NCBI GenBank assembly: GCA_015232855.1
Contig: JADFYW010000006.1
Span: 1 to 64,000, forward strand
DNA: 64,000 nt
From: Fibrobacteria bacterium
Lineage (GTDB): Bacteria > Fibrobacterota > Fibrobacteria > UBA11236 > JADFYW01
Direction of reading: 5' to 3'
Each line of letters begins with the position of its first letter. The stretch's first letter is position 1. Of the stretch, positions 1-8,685 are shown piece by piece. A model generated the notes under the pieces. It was not told the DNA's origin and made no database searches. It saw only the letters and a list, made by a program, of their open reading frames with translations. Position numbers and translations under genes: made by a program.

Positions 1-1664
1 TTACTTCCCCTTTCAGATGCCCAATAGCTGTTTTGAAAAGTGATATCCTGCCAAATTCCAACATCTGCTCCATTGTAGGCAACAACTCCCCGATACAAAA
101 CCGTTCCTTTAACATTACGTACGGTTGTGCATTCATGTACTCCTCCGAGTATGGTGACGCCAATACCTTTGTATGCATTAAGCATGGTGCAGTTAATAAT
201 GGAGGACATCATATAATTTATTGTAGCAGCCTCATTCCCCGGGATGTAGAAGGTATAGTTGTATTTTACGGGGCTGGCAATATCCTGGTTGGGATAATAA
301 ATGGTTACTCCTTTGACTCCGGCACTGCCGCCTACCATAAAAAGGGAATAGCCGGATTCCCCTTCAGGCATTGCAGCCCTGATAACTGTTCCATATTCTC
401 CCGTGCTGCTGTCCGGGTCGCACCAGTCTCCCTGTAACGAGACAAAGGGCTTTACATACAGGGTACTGGTAATAGTATAAACGCCTGCGGGCACCCATAT
501 GGTACCACCGCCGTTTTTATAACAGGCGTCTATGGCAGACTGAAAGGCATCGGTTGCATCTGCCAGTCCGGTATTATCAGCACCAAAGTCTGTGACAACA
601 TAATCTGCTACAATCACTTCTTTAGTAGGGTAGACTGCATTCGTAATGATTCGACTGCGTGCCGGTGGTCCTGTTATGGTTGATTTCAGATTGCAGGAAG
701 GGGCCCGGGTATTGGTGGACCAGACAGACCCGGTAGTATTAGTCAAATTAAGGTTCCCGTCATTTTGTGTGGTTAGAGAAAAACCCTGTCCGCTTTTGGG
801 CTTGTTATTCCATATTGCAGTACCACCGTCATATATCACCAGATTGCCGTCCCCCTGTACAATAAAAAATGCACCGGGATGACCAGAAGTATTACTGGTC
901 CACAGTGCATGATTATCAACACTTCGATAAAGAACCAGATTACCGTCTGATTGCATATATAGATATACCGAATTATTTTTTGCGACAAGTTTTTCGCCCG
1001 CCTGCAGTTTTTCGTTTTGTAATAAGGAGCTTTTTTGTGGGGGGATGACTGTGAGCCTGATAGTATCCACTACTCCGCCTGAATCTGAAACCGTTACCCG
1101 CTTTTCGTAATATCCATTTTTTTTAATAAAGAGTACAACTTCCTCTGATTGTGATTTTTGTGAAAACCGCTGCAGAGGCATAACACGGAGGGCAGGTAAT
1201 GAAGAAGCGTTAATAATTTTTGGCCGAAAGTCATTAACCTTAATTATAAAAGTGCCCGAAGAGGTTAGCATATTGGAAAAAGTAATATTACCAATTTCTG
1301 AACTTTGCTGTGTTTTGTTAAACAGGCAATGACCGCTCAGAGAAAAGAGTTTAACCGTAACCAGAACAGCGGGGGCAAACCCGGACAGGACAACACTATT
1401 ATTTTCCAGACGCATTTCAGGCCATCCAGGACATTGTCTCTTTCTATCCACACTATTGGTTATTTCGCGGGAAATAGTAAACCGGCCGCTATCATCCGTA
1501 ACAGTATTTACACTTTGGTCGTTAAACATCACTACTGAGGCATCTGAAAGGGGAAGTAACGTCTGACTATCAACCACAGTCCCTGTATAGGTTATTTCTT
1601 TGCTGTAGGCTCCTTTGCTGCAATAAAGAAAAAACAAAAGCAGTAAAAGTATGCGTATTTTCAT
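1..1664 (-). CDS. Secreted pectate-lyase-type protein with B-lectin domain (3' end beyond window)
   Basis: The reading frame starts at the ATG at 1664-1662 (upstream GGGGA ribosome site) and stays open to base 1, so 554 codons are visible and the C-terminus is missing. Residues 1-22 form a signal peptide. About 24-70 resemble a carboxypeptidase-regulatory-like fold (TYTGTVVDSQT, then TDDSGRFTI). About 95-145 resemble the beta sorting-tail module of Fibrobacterota/Bacteroidota secreted proteins. About 215-325 form a bulb-type (B-)lectin domain, with three Q-x-D-G-N-L-x-x-Y/T repeats (MQSDGNLVLY, VQGDGNLVIY, TQNDGNLNLT). From about 356 a pectate-lyase-3 beta-helix begins (VTDFGADNTG, then GGGTIWVPAGVYTI). 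The likely role is binding and attack of plant polysaccharide outside the cell. The domain order is read directly; substrate and catalytic residues cannot be judged because the helix is truncated. The protein could also be a non-enzymatic beta-helix adhesin. Confidence 0.8.
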   Translation of the reverse strand, partial: MKIRILLLLLFFLYCSKGAYSKEITYTGTVVDSQTLLPLSDASVVMFNDQSVNTVTDDSGRFTISREITNSVDRKRQCPGWPEMRLENNSVVLSGFAPAVLVTVKLFSLSGHCLFNKTQQSSEIGNITFSNMLTSSGTFIIKVNDFRPKIINASSLPALRVMPLQRFSQKSQSEEVVLFIKKNGYYEKRVTVSDSGGVVDTIRLTVIPPQKSSLLQNEKLQAGEKLVAKNNSVYLYMQSDGNLVLYRSVDNHALWTSNTSGHPGAFFIVQGDGNLVIYDGGTAIWNNKPKSGQGFSLTTQNDGNLNLTNTTGSVWSTNTRAPSCNLKSTITGPPARSRIITNAVYPTKEVIVADYVVTDFGADNTGLADATDAFQSAIDACYKNGGGTIWVPAGVYTITSTLYVKPFVSLQGDWCDPDSSTGEYGTVIRAAMPEGESGYSLFMVGGSAGVKGVTIYYPNQDIASPVKYNYTFYIPGNEAATINYMMSSIINCTMLNAYKGIGVTILGGVHECTTVRNVKGTVLYRGVVAYNGADVGIWQDITFQNSYWASERGS

Positions 1665-1800
1665 AGGTCCCCTGCGTTTAAATAGATAAATAGCGAGTTA
1701 TTACTCAAATCTATATCAGTATTTTTGATTTTACAATCATCAATGTGCAATTTCTATTAAAAACAACAATACACATTTCTCTTCTCTAACCAAAAGAATG

Positions 1801-3309
1801 CTAATTAGAATGCTCTGGCAATAATTGTTGATTAATAATTTCTGATACCGTCCTACTTTTGACTCCGGCTGGGTCACTACTTGAAATCACATCCAGTAGC
1901 TTCACAAAATTATCTTTCTCTTCCACATTACTGTGATTTACCGCGCCAAATACAAACCCGGCAGGGTTATCGAGTAATGTCATCCTGGTAAAAATCTTAA
2001 TCAATTCCGTATTATTTTCATCTTCTTTATTTAATGAATTAGAAATAGCCTTTCGCTCAATGTCACCAAAAGAGGCGACGGCAATCCACTGACTAAATGC
2101 CGCATAGAATGCGGGGTTTTGGGTAATGGGGTTATTACTATTTGACGTAGGAAGTCCCAGGCAGGTAGTATAAAGAACAGCATCGGGCAGTTCCCTCTTT
2201 TCTTTTTCTTCATTATAACATCCTGTAATAATTTTCTCTCCCAGGTTAGAATCGAGAACATCCATAAATGAGTCAAGGTCCCCCTGATAATCAAAGTCAA
2301 ACTGTCCGTCATAGGTAGATTTTCCACTGTCTATTTGTGCCTGTAAAAAAGATTCTCTATACACAAGTACATCATTTGCTGATTGAGAAGTAAAGCCATC
2401 CCAGACACCAGGATGATGAGGAGCATGGTGGTGCCCGCCGATTTCATGGCCCTGGCTTTTCCATTTTATTAATTGTGTTCTTTCCGGGTCGGTTTTACCT
2501 AAAAATATTGCCGTAGAGACGCTTATCATTAAGGTCAGCTTTATATGTCTCTCTGCCGCATAATCCGCCATAAAATTGAGAGTAGAAACCGATTCTGCAA
2601 TTTTATCCAGGGCCTTAACAGGCTCATTATGTATGGCAAAAAAGTAATAGGGACTGGCAACATCAGTTTGAAGCGTTAATATAATATCCGGTAAGCTATC
2701 AATATATTGAGTAATAGGGATTTTCTTTGTGATATAACCTGGTTTTGATACCTCCAGAGTATCATCTTCTGCTGTATTTTTGGCCAGAGGGGCGATACTT
2801 CCCGAATAGACTCTTCCTCTCACTCTCACGCCTTCTGCGTTATAATAAAATTTAGCAACAAACCTTTGACTTCCTGTCTGCACTCTCGCTATGTATATAC
2901 CCGTTATGAGTTCAGTTGAAGAGACCGGAAGTTCATGCATTCCTTTTTCCAAAGTCCGCGCAAATTGACTAAGCACCCTTCCTTGTGTATTAAGAACTTC
3001 CAGTGATACCTTAGTTCTACCAGAGAGCGTAAAAGAAAATACCCCATTTGTAATGAGAGGTTGTACACGGGCAGCTTCGGAAAAGTTTATCATGTTGCTT
3101 GGAGAATCATCTGTAATAATAAATTCACCATTGGCATCGGTTGTATCAACACGGTCTTCGGCTAGCAAACGTACCACTGTTCCCGGTAAGGGATGAGAAA
3201 CCGTATCTATCACCGTTCCTTTTAAATGTATAGTAAGTCCATTACCCAATGCACCGAAAAGGAACAGGCACCAAACTATATATTTAAGATTTGCTTTTTT
3301 ATCTGCCAT
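1801..3309 (-). CDS. Secreted NodB-like polysaccharide-deacetylase-type protein
   Basis: 502 residues with an N-terminal signal segment (IVWCLFLFGALGNG). About 28-75 is a carboxypeptidase-regulatory-like domain (LKGTVIDTVSHPLPG, then TTDANGEFIITD). About 100-160 is a sorting-tail-like beta module (VSLEVLNTQGRVLS, then GIYIARVQT), internal rather than C-terminal. The rest resembles a NodB-type deacetylase barrel: residues 287-293 read G-H-E-I-G-G-H and are followed by a histidine-rich stretch, like metal-binding motif 2 of carbohydrate esterase family 4. Motif 1 (normally T-F-D-D-G) is not evident; the equivalent first strand seems to read FAIHNEP. The enzyme may therefore have altered chemistry or be a relative without deacetylase activity. 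It lies directly downstream of the pectate-lyase gene on the same strand, which suggests a shared extracellular polysaccharide role. The family assignment rests mainly on motif 2. Confidence 0.65.
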   Translation of the reverse strand: MADKKANLKYIVWCLFLFGALGNGLTIHLKGTVIDTVSHPLPGTVVRLLAEDRVDTTDANGEFIITDDSPSNMINFSEAARVQPLITNGVFSFTLSGRTKVSLEVLNTQGRVLSQFARTLEKGMHELPVSSTELITGIYIARVQTGSQRFVAKFYYNAEGVRVRGRVYSGSIAPLAKNTAEDDTLEVSKPGYITKKIPITQYIDSLPDIILTLQTDVASPYYFFAIHNEPVKALDKIAESVSTLNFMADYAAERHIKLTLMISVSTAIFLGKTDPERTQLIKWKSQGHEIGGHHHAPHHPGVWDGFTSQSANDVLVYRESFLQAQIDSGKSTYDGQFDFDYQGDLDSFMDVLDSNLGEKIITGCYNEEKEKRELPDAVLYTTCLGLPTSNSNNPITQNPAFYAAFSQWIAVASFGDIERKAISNSLNKEDENNTELIKIFTRMTLLDNPAGFVFGAVNHSNVEEKDNFVKLLDVISSSDPAGVKSRTVSEIINQQLLPEHSN

Positions 3310-3610
3310 CTACTTTACCTAGCAATAATATAATTCCTCTTTGAACGAAGCAGTTTGACTACCATATATCATTATTGGAAATAGGACCGCCATGATATGG
3401 AGCAGCCGGATTATTGAGCTTTTCGGCTTTTGCTTTTGTGGCATTCCTTTACTTTCCCTCTTTTTTCTCGTTAACGCTTGTACCACATCGTACACAAAGA
3501 CTTTCAATTGGGATCCAGCAAATTGGCGCAAAATCAACAATTCTAACCTAGCCCCCCCCTCTTAGGGCCTCATCATCACCCGGAATATCACTTTCCATGA
3601 TAAAATAACA
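3310..3610. other. Non-coding gap between deacetylase-like gene and Fic operator
   Basis: About 300 bases between the divergent genes. A 73-codon frame on the minus strand (3319-3540) has no ribosome site and no recognisable family, so I do not call it. An eight-C run sits near 3550. Nothing else is supported. Confidence 0.4.
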
Positions 3611-3667
3611 GGCAATATTGGGCAATATAAAGCAAACATATCTTGCCTATTATTGCCTATTATTGCA
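3611..3667. promoter_or_regulatory. Phased GCAATA inverted-repeat operator upstream of fic
   Basis: Bases 3611-3635 and 3643-3667 form an inverted repeat of two 25-base arms, matching at about 19 of 25 positions, with a 7-base centre. Each arm holds three GCAATA/GCAA-type units spaced 10 bases apart, about one helical turn, so several protein subunits could bind the same DNA face. The right arm overlaps the predicted fic promoter, which suggests repression. The Fic protein has a winged-helix C-terminus and could be its own repressor; that is inference. Confidence 0.55.
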
Positions 3668-3671
3668 TAAT
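3643..3671 (+). promoter_or_regulatory. Predicted fic promoter (leaderless transcript)
   Basis: TTGCCT (3643-3648), 17 bases, then CATAAT (3666-3671) fits a sigma-70 type promoter. The expected start of transcription falls at about 3678, which is the ATG itself. No Shine-Dalgarno sequence precedes the ATG, so the mRNA is probably leaderless. Confidence 0.45.
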
Positions 3672-3677
3672 TAGTAT

Positions 3678-4802
3678 ATGCTTAACTTTCTTTTAACAGA
3701 TAATCAGGAAAAGAAACTTCAAAAGCTTCTTTTGGATTATAAGCTAGCACGAACCAAGATAGAAGGTTGGACCTCTGAGAAAAGGCAATACGTCAAAAAA
3801 CAGTCTCTGATAAGTAATATCGGTGCTTCTACCAGAATTGAAAATGCATTGTTAACAGATATTGAAATTGAATGGATTGAAACAACTATTTCGAAAGAGC
3901 CACACCAGGAATACAAAAACAAAGAAGCGTACATAAAGCATAAACTGTCAAAAGATAAGGTGCGCAGTATTGAGGAAGTAGCTGGGTATAGAGATTCCAT
4001 CAGACTTGTATATGATTTATTCCGGGATTTTAATCCTCTTAAAATAGCTGACATAAAGGGGCTGCATCGAGAGATGCTCAAGTATTATTCAGAAGCTCAT
4101 CATTATCAAGGTGATTTTAAAAAACACAGCAACAGTGTAATAGAGGTAGATTTGCATTCTGGCAAAAAAAGATCTGTATTGAAAACTGCTGACCCGGGTC
4201 CTATCACCGCCACTGCCATGCGCGACTTGGTTTCGTGGTATAATAAAGAGATACATTCACATCCTTGGCCCCCTGCTGTTGCCGTTGAATTTGTGTTTCG
4301 ATTCCTGGCAATACATCCTTTTCAAGATGGTAATGGGCGTCTCTCCCGATTGCTATTTCAGTTAGCACTCATTACACATGAGAATTCAGATTTTAGAAAT
4401 GTCGCCCCCTTAATTGCTATTGACAGAACTATTGAACAAACCAGAAGCCAGTATTATACCGTTTTAAGAAGATGTTCGGATGGGATATTTAACCCGGATC
4501 CTGCAGGATATCACTATCATTATTTTTTTGACTATATGATTGAAGTGCTATTAAACAGCTTGGATAATCTTCAATACTACGAACAAAAGTTTGAACGTTT
4601 CGCAGCCTTATCAGATACAGCTTTATCTATACTCGCGTGTTTCAAAGAGGCACCTGAACAAAACCTAAAAACCGGAGATCTTATTGCTATAACAAATATT
4701 CCCCGGAGAACTGTCGCTTATACATTAAATCTGCTAAAACAGAATTCCTTTCTTCAAAAACTGGGAAAAGGTGCCGGAACCAGGTACAAATTAATTTTTT
4801 AG
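3678..4802 (+). CDS. Fic family protein (AMP-transferase) with winged-helix C-terminus
   Basis: 374 residues. The catalytic loop HPFQDGNGRLSR starts at His213 and matches the canonical HPFx(D/E)GNGRxxR motif for transfer of AMP from ATP to a protein hydroxyl. An inhibitory-helix motif S-T-R-I-E-N (Ser51 to Asn56, Glu55 being the inhibitory glutamate) lies N-terminal to the Fic fold, so this is a class II, self-inhibited Fic protein. The C-terminus (about 320-374) looks like a winged helix (LKTGDLIAITNIPRRTVAYTLNLLKQ), as in many Fic/DUF4172-like proteins. The gene stands alone between divergent and unrelated neighbours. The upstream operator and apparent lack of a leader suggest tight control, possibly autoregulation. 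The target protein cannot be predicted. The family call is secure. Confidence 0.93.
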   Translation: MLNFLLTDNQEKKLQKLLLDYKLARTKIEGWTSEKRQYVKKQSLISNIGASTRIENALLTDIEIEWIETTISKEPHQEYKNKEAYIKHKLSKDKVRSIEEVAGYRDSIRLVYDLFRDFNPLKIADIKGLHREMLKYYSEAHHYQGDFKKHSNSVIEVDLHSGKKRSVLKTADPGPITATAMRDLVSWYNKEIHSHPWPPAVAVEFVFRFLAIHPFQDGNGRLSRLLFQLALITHENSDFRNVAPLIAIDRTIEQTRSQYYTVLRRCSDGIFNPDPAGYHYHYFFDYMIEVLLNSLDNLQYYEQKFERFAALSDTALSILACFKEAPEQNLKTGDLIAITNIPRRTVAYTLNLLKQNSFLQKLGKGAGTRYKLIF

Positions 4803-4946
4803 ACAACTTCCCTCTTCTTTTCCTTCCATTTGCCCCCTTTTCAGTTTAGAATTCAACAAAATCGGGAAAAAATCTTATATTTCCGCAGGAATTAAGGATT
4901 TTAGACAGATTGATGTGAATTTGAAAATTAAACGAATATAGCCAAA

Positions 4947-6377
4947 ATGAATTTTAAACCTCTATCGCTTTATAATACCGCCTCCAAATCCAAACAGGAG
5001 TTCCAGTCTCTGACTCCGGGTATTGTTAAAATGTATTGCTGTGGCCCCACAGTGTATAATTATGCTCATATCGGAAATTTGCGAACTTATATTTTTGAGG
5101 ATTTTCTGAGACGAGCGCTGGAATACGCAGGCTACACCGTCCAGCATGCAGTTAATATTACCGATGTAGGCCATCTTACTTCAGACGCTGACACCGGCGA
5201 AGACAAATTGGAAAAAGGGGCGAAACGTGAAGGCAAATCAGTCTGGGATATTGCCGCCCTTTATACTGAAGAATTTATGAGGGATTGGGAACGCCTTAAT
5301 TTATTAGATCCCACCGTCTGGCCCAAGGCAACCGACCATATTAAAGAACAGATTACTTTGGTGCAAACCCTGGAAGGAAAAGGCTTTACTTATAAAATTG
5401 ATGATGGCATCTATTTTGACACCAGTAAATTTCCCCGTTACGGAGAATTCGCAGGTCTTGATATTGAAAATCAGGAGGCTGGCATCAGAGTAGCCATGGC
5501 CGAAGGAAAAAAGAATCCAACGGACTTTGCACTCTGGAAATTCTCACCTAAAGACGTCAAACGTGCTATGGAATGGGACTCCCCCTGGGGAGTTGGTTTC
5601 CCGGGCTGGCATATCGAATGCTCTGCCATGGCCATGAAACATCTGGGCGAGACTCTCGACATCCATTGTGGAGGTGCTGACCATGTGCGGGTGCATCACA
5701 CCAACGAAATTGCACAGTCTGAATGTGCAACCGGTAAACCCTTTGCTACTTTCTGGCTTCATGGTGGTTGGTTACTTGAATCCAAGGAAGAGGGCGGGGG
5801 CAAAATGTCCAAGTCCAAAGATGAATTTGTCCGTTTACAGACCTTAATTAATAAGCATTACGACCCCCTGGACTACCGCTATTTCTGCATGACTTCCCAT
5901 TATCGGAATTATCTGAGTTTTGGTTGGAGTAACTTAAAATCCGCTAAAGAAGGTCTTACCAGTTTAAGAAAAAAAACCGCACCTTTAATAAACCAGGTAA
6001 CCAGTATCGAATCGGACCTGGCACATGAATGGAGAGACCAATTTACTTCTGCAATCTGTGATGATTTAAACCTTCCCCAGGCCCTTGGTATAGTGAACAA
6101 AATGCTAAAAGACATCAATCTTATGGAAGGTGAAAAAGGTGCACTGCTCCTTGATTTTGACCAGGTTCTCGGACTTGATTTAGGGAAATCAGACGCTCCT
6201 GCCAAAGAAAGTTTCGACACGCTGGACCGTGAATTATCTAGTTTATTACAAGAACGAAATGAGGCCCGAAAAAGCAAAAATTTTGCAAGGGCAGATGAAA
6301 TTCGAGATTTATTTAAAGAAAAAGGATATGTAATCAAAGACGGACCTGAAGGCGCTGTTTTAGAGAAAATCCAATAA
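4947..6377 (+). CDS. cysS: Cysteinyl-tRNA synthetase
   Basis: 476 residues, normal length. Charges tRNA-Cys in the cytoplasm. Visible signatures are the N-terminal MYCCGPTVYNYAHIGN segment (first zinc cysteine and the HIGH-type motif as HIGN), the zinc-site region GWHIECSAMA with a downstream HH-x-N-E-IAQSE segment, and KMSKS inside GGGKMSKSKDEF. The C-terminal helical domain ends with RADEIRDLFKEKGYVIKDGPEG, typical of bacterial CysRS. Clear-cut housekeeping gene, followed 12 bases later by clpP, so probably co-transcribed. Confidence 0.97.
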   Translation: MNFKPLSLYNTASKSKQEFQSLTPGIVKMYCCGPTVYNYAHIGNLRTYIFEDFLRRALEYAGYTVQHAVNITDVGHLTSDADTGEDKLEKGAKREGKSVWDIAALYTEEFMRDWERLNLLDPTVWPKATDHIKEQITLVQTLEGKGFTYKIDDGIYFDTSKFPRYGEFAGLDIENQEAGIRVAMAEGKKNPTDFALWKFSPKDVKRAMEWDSPWGVGFPGWHIECSAMAMKHLGETLDIHCGGADHVRVHHTNEIAQSECATGKPFATFWLHGGWLLESKEEGGGKMSKSKDEFVRLQTLINKHYDPLDYRYFCMTSHYRNYLSFGWSNLKSAKEGLTSLRKKTAPLINQVTSIESDLAHEWRDQFTSAICDDLNLPQALGIVNKMLKDINLMEGEKGALLLDFDQVLGLDLGKSDAPAKESFDTLDRELSSLLQERNEARKSKNFARADEIRDLFKEKGYVIKDGPEGAVLEKIQ

Positions 6378-6389
6378 TCGGAGGAAAAA

Positions 6390-6986
6390 ATGAAAAATTT
6401 AATGAATGCCAAGTGCGATGATAAAGACAAAAAAGAAGAACCATCCCTGGAAAAAGAAATCCAGGAATCGTTTATTAAGGGACGGAAAATATTCCTCTGG
6501 AAACAAGTAGATGACGAGTCTGCCGAAAAACTGGTTAAACAGATGATGTACCTCGATTCGGTAAACCATAATGATATTTTCTTTTTTATCAATAGTCCCG
6601 GTGGCGTCATCACCTCTGGCCTTGCTATATATGACTGCATGCAGGCGGTGAAATCCAAAGTCAATACCATCGTTTGCGGTCAAGCCGCCAGTATGGGCGC
6701 AGTTCTCCTTTCAGGAGGTGCAAAAGGTAAACGCTTTGCCTGGCCCAATTCCCGTATTCTTATTCATCAGCCCCTTATTCAGGGTCATATTTACGGCCCG
6801 GCCTCAGACATCGAAATTCAGGCCGAAGAAATGTTAAAAATGCGGGAAACCCTAAATGGCATTTTAGCCAAACACTCTGGCCAAACTGTTGAAGTGATTG
6901 AAAAGGATACGGACCGCGATAACTTTATGACCCCCGAACAGGCAAAGAAATACGGCCTGATCGACGGCATAAAAAATATAATGTAA
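6390..6986 (+). CDS. clpP: ATP-dependent Clp protease proteolytic subunit
   Basis: 198 residues. Serine peptidase of the Clp complex. The catalytic triad is visible as Ser101 (GQAASMGA), His126 (ILIHQPL) and Asp173 (IEKDTDRD). The oxyanion and substrate-binding strand INSPGGVITSG is present. A strong ribosome site (GGAGG) precedes the ATG. The N-terminus is charged and slightly extended (about 25 residues, KCDDKDKKEE), as in many ClpP paralogues. No clpX lies beside it. The gene lies between cysS and ftsY with gaps of 12 and 2 bases, indicating one transcript. Confidence 0.97.
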   Translation: MKNLMNAKCDDKDKKEEPSLEKEIQESFIKGRKIFLWKQVDDESAEKLVKQMMYLDSVNHNDIFFFINSPGGVITSGLAIYDCMQAVKSKVNTIVCGQAASMGAVLLSGGAKGKRFAWPNSRILIHQPLIQGHIYGPASDIEIQAEEMLKMRETLNGILAKHSGQTVEVIEKDTDRDNFMTPEQAKKYGLIDGIKNIM

Positions 6987-6988
6987 AC

Positions 6989-7954
6989 ATGGCTTTTTTC
7001 GGAAAAATCAGCAAGGGGCTCTTTAAGACCCGTTCTACCCTGGCCAAAGGGGTCACCGGTGTTATGGGCCGCGGTAAACTTACTGAAGAAACCCTTGAAA
7101 ATCTCGAAGAGCTCCTCATTGCCTCCGACATTTGTTATGAGGTTGCCTCAGAAATTATTGATAAAATCCGTAAAGAATGCCTGGGTACTTTTCTTTCCAA
7201 TGAAAAACTTTTTGATTACCTGGAGAATTTCTCAAGAGAGTACCTCATAGAGGCACCGGTTATATCACATACCGCTAAACCCCATGTTATATTTGTACTC
7301 GGCGTAAATGGAGTAGGAAAAACAACATCTATCGCAAAAATTGCGAACTACTACAAAAACAAAGGCGAAAAAGTATTACTGGCCGCAGGAGATACCTTCA
7401 GAGCCGGTGCCATAGAGCAACTCGACATCTGGGCAAAACGTATCGGCGTGGAAATAGTCAAGCACCAGGAAAAGTCTGACGCAGCCGCTGTAATTTATGA
7501 TGCTTACGCCGCAGCAAAGGCCAGAGGATATGATGTAATGATTGCGGATACTGCCGGTCGTCTGCACACCAAAGATAATCTTATGGAAGAGCTGCGGAAA
7601 ATGATTCGTGTTATTAAAAAACACGGCGATGAACTCCCCCACGAGACCTTGTTGGTAATCGATGGTAACACGGGTCAAAATTCAATTCCCCAAACCATAG
7701 CATTCAATGAACTGCACCCCATTGACGGTATTGTGGTAACCAAGCTTGATGGTACCGCCAAAGGCGGCTCTCTCATATCCACAAACCATGAGATAAAGAT
7801 ACCCATCCGGTGGGTAGGCGTGGGAGAGGGAATGAACGACCTCATTCCATTCTCAAAAGAAGAATACGTCAAAGGTATGTTTGGTGATGGCGAAATTGAT
7901 ATTCCCCTCGAACAGCAGGAGATTAAAGAAGAATTTAAGGGTCTGCAAATTTAG
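6989..7954 (+). CDS. ftsY: Signal recognition particle receptor FtsY
   Basis: 321 residues. SRP-family GTPase that docks SRP-ribosome complexes at the inner membrane. The P-loop GVNGVGKT occupies 105-112, followed by the family signature GDTFRAGAIEQL, the DTAGR switch and the TKLDGTAKGG guanine-specificity motif, ending with the usual GVGEGMNDLIPFSKEEYV. The acidic A-domain is nearly absent; the protein starts close to the N-domain (GKISKGLFKTRSTL), so membrane targeting probably uses the basic amphipathic N-terminus. The start lies 2 bases after clpP without a clear ribosome site, suggesting translational coupling. Confidence 0.97.
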   Translation: MAFFGKISKGLFKTRSTLAKGVTGVMGRGKLTEETLENLEELLIASDICYEVASEIIDKIRKECLGTFLSNEKLFDYLENFSREYLIEAPVISHTAKPHVIFVLGVNGVGKTTSIAKIANYYKNKGEKVLLAAGDTFRAGAIEQLDIWAKRIGVEIVKHQEKSDAAAVIYDAYAAAKARGYDVMIADTAGRLHTKDNLMEELRKMIRVIKKHGDELPHETLLVIDGNTGQNSIPQTIAFNELHPIDGIVVTKLDGTAKGGSLISTNHEIKIPIRWVGVGEGMNDLIPFSKEEYVKGMFGDGEIDIPLEQQEIKEEFKGLQI

Positions 7955-8029
7955 GTTGGCGATCTTACTCTTTTTCAATAGCAACATTCTCTCAAACAAG
8001 ATTCATAATCTCACGAAAGGATCAACAAC

Positions 8030-8656
8030 ATGAATAAACTCCTGATACGTTCATTCACTTTTTTCAGTTTTTTATTTTTAATCGGTTGTGCGCCTTCCCG
8101 TTCTTTAGTCGATATAAGCGGAACAATAGAACAACAATCGTCTCAGGAAACATTATCGAAAATACAAGCTGTCTTCATCAGTAATGGTTTTGATATCGTA
8201 CAAAAAGATGAAGAAGCAGGTTTTCTAACTACCTCCTATAAAAAATGGACATACAAATCCGGAGCGGGTTCAGATGAAGGAGAAGAAACCGTTATTTTGC
8301 GGCTTCAGATGCGTGCCACAGTCACCACACCAACCGAAGGAAACATCCGGATCGTACTCACCCCGGTCTTAAAAGAAGCTATCGAGCAGGAAGAGAACAA
8401 GTCTTTTACCGAAAGTGTAATTGATGCGGCTGTTACTATTACCAAAGCCATAACAAAGCAACCCACTGAAGAAGATTTGGGAGAGGATCGCACGATATCA
8501 TACTACGGGAAAAAAGACCGGAAAATTAAATTTTATACTCCAGACGAAAAAAAACTTGAAGTAAAAATACTTAATACCATTCTCAAAGTTTCTAAGGAAG
8601 TGAGTACCACTCTAGGGATATCAGAAGAACAGCTTAAACTTAACATTGTTAAATAA
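8030..8656 (+). CDS. Hypothetical lipoprotein
   Basis: 208 residues with a type II signal peptide (hydrophobic stretch, then the lipobox LIGC, Cys20) and a good upstream ribosome site (GAAAGGA). The mature part alternates beta-like segments (EAGFLTTSYKKWTYK, VILRLQMRATVTT, RIVLTPVLKEA) and a polar C-terminus. The pattern resembles small outer-membrane-associated lipoproteins of the BamC/NlpB type with a repeated beta-alpha fold, but I do not recognise a family. It lies between ftsY and the exoribonuclease gene on the same strand. Function unknown. Confidence 0.8.
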   Translation: MNKLLIRSFTFFSFLFLIGCAPSRSLVDISGTIEQQSSQETLSKIQAVFISNGFDIVQKDEEAGFLTTSYKKWTYKSGAGSDEGEETVILRLQMRATVTTPTEGNIRIVLTPVLKEAIEQEENKSFTESVIDAAVTITKAITKQPTEEDLGEDRTISYYGKKDRKIKFYTPDEKKLEVKILNTILKVSKEVSTTLGISEEQLKLNIVK

Positions 8657-8685
8657 CAACTTCTTTCTATTTACTCACAGTTAAT

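Noticed and set aside
3319..3540. 73-codon minus-strand frame upstream of the deacetylase-like gene
   Set aside because: No ribosome site, no recognisable family and a composition unlike its neighbours; probably chance.
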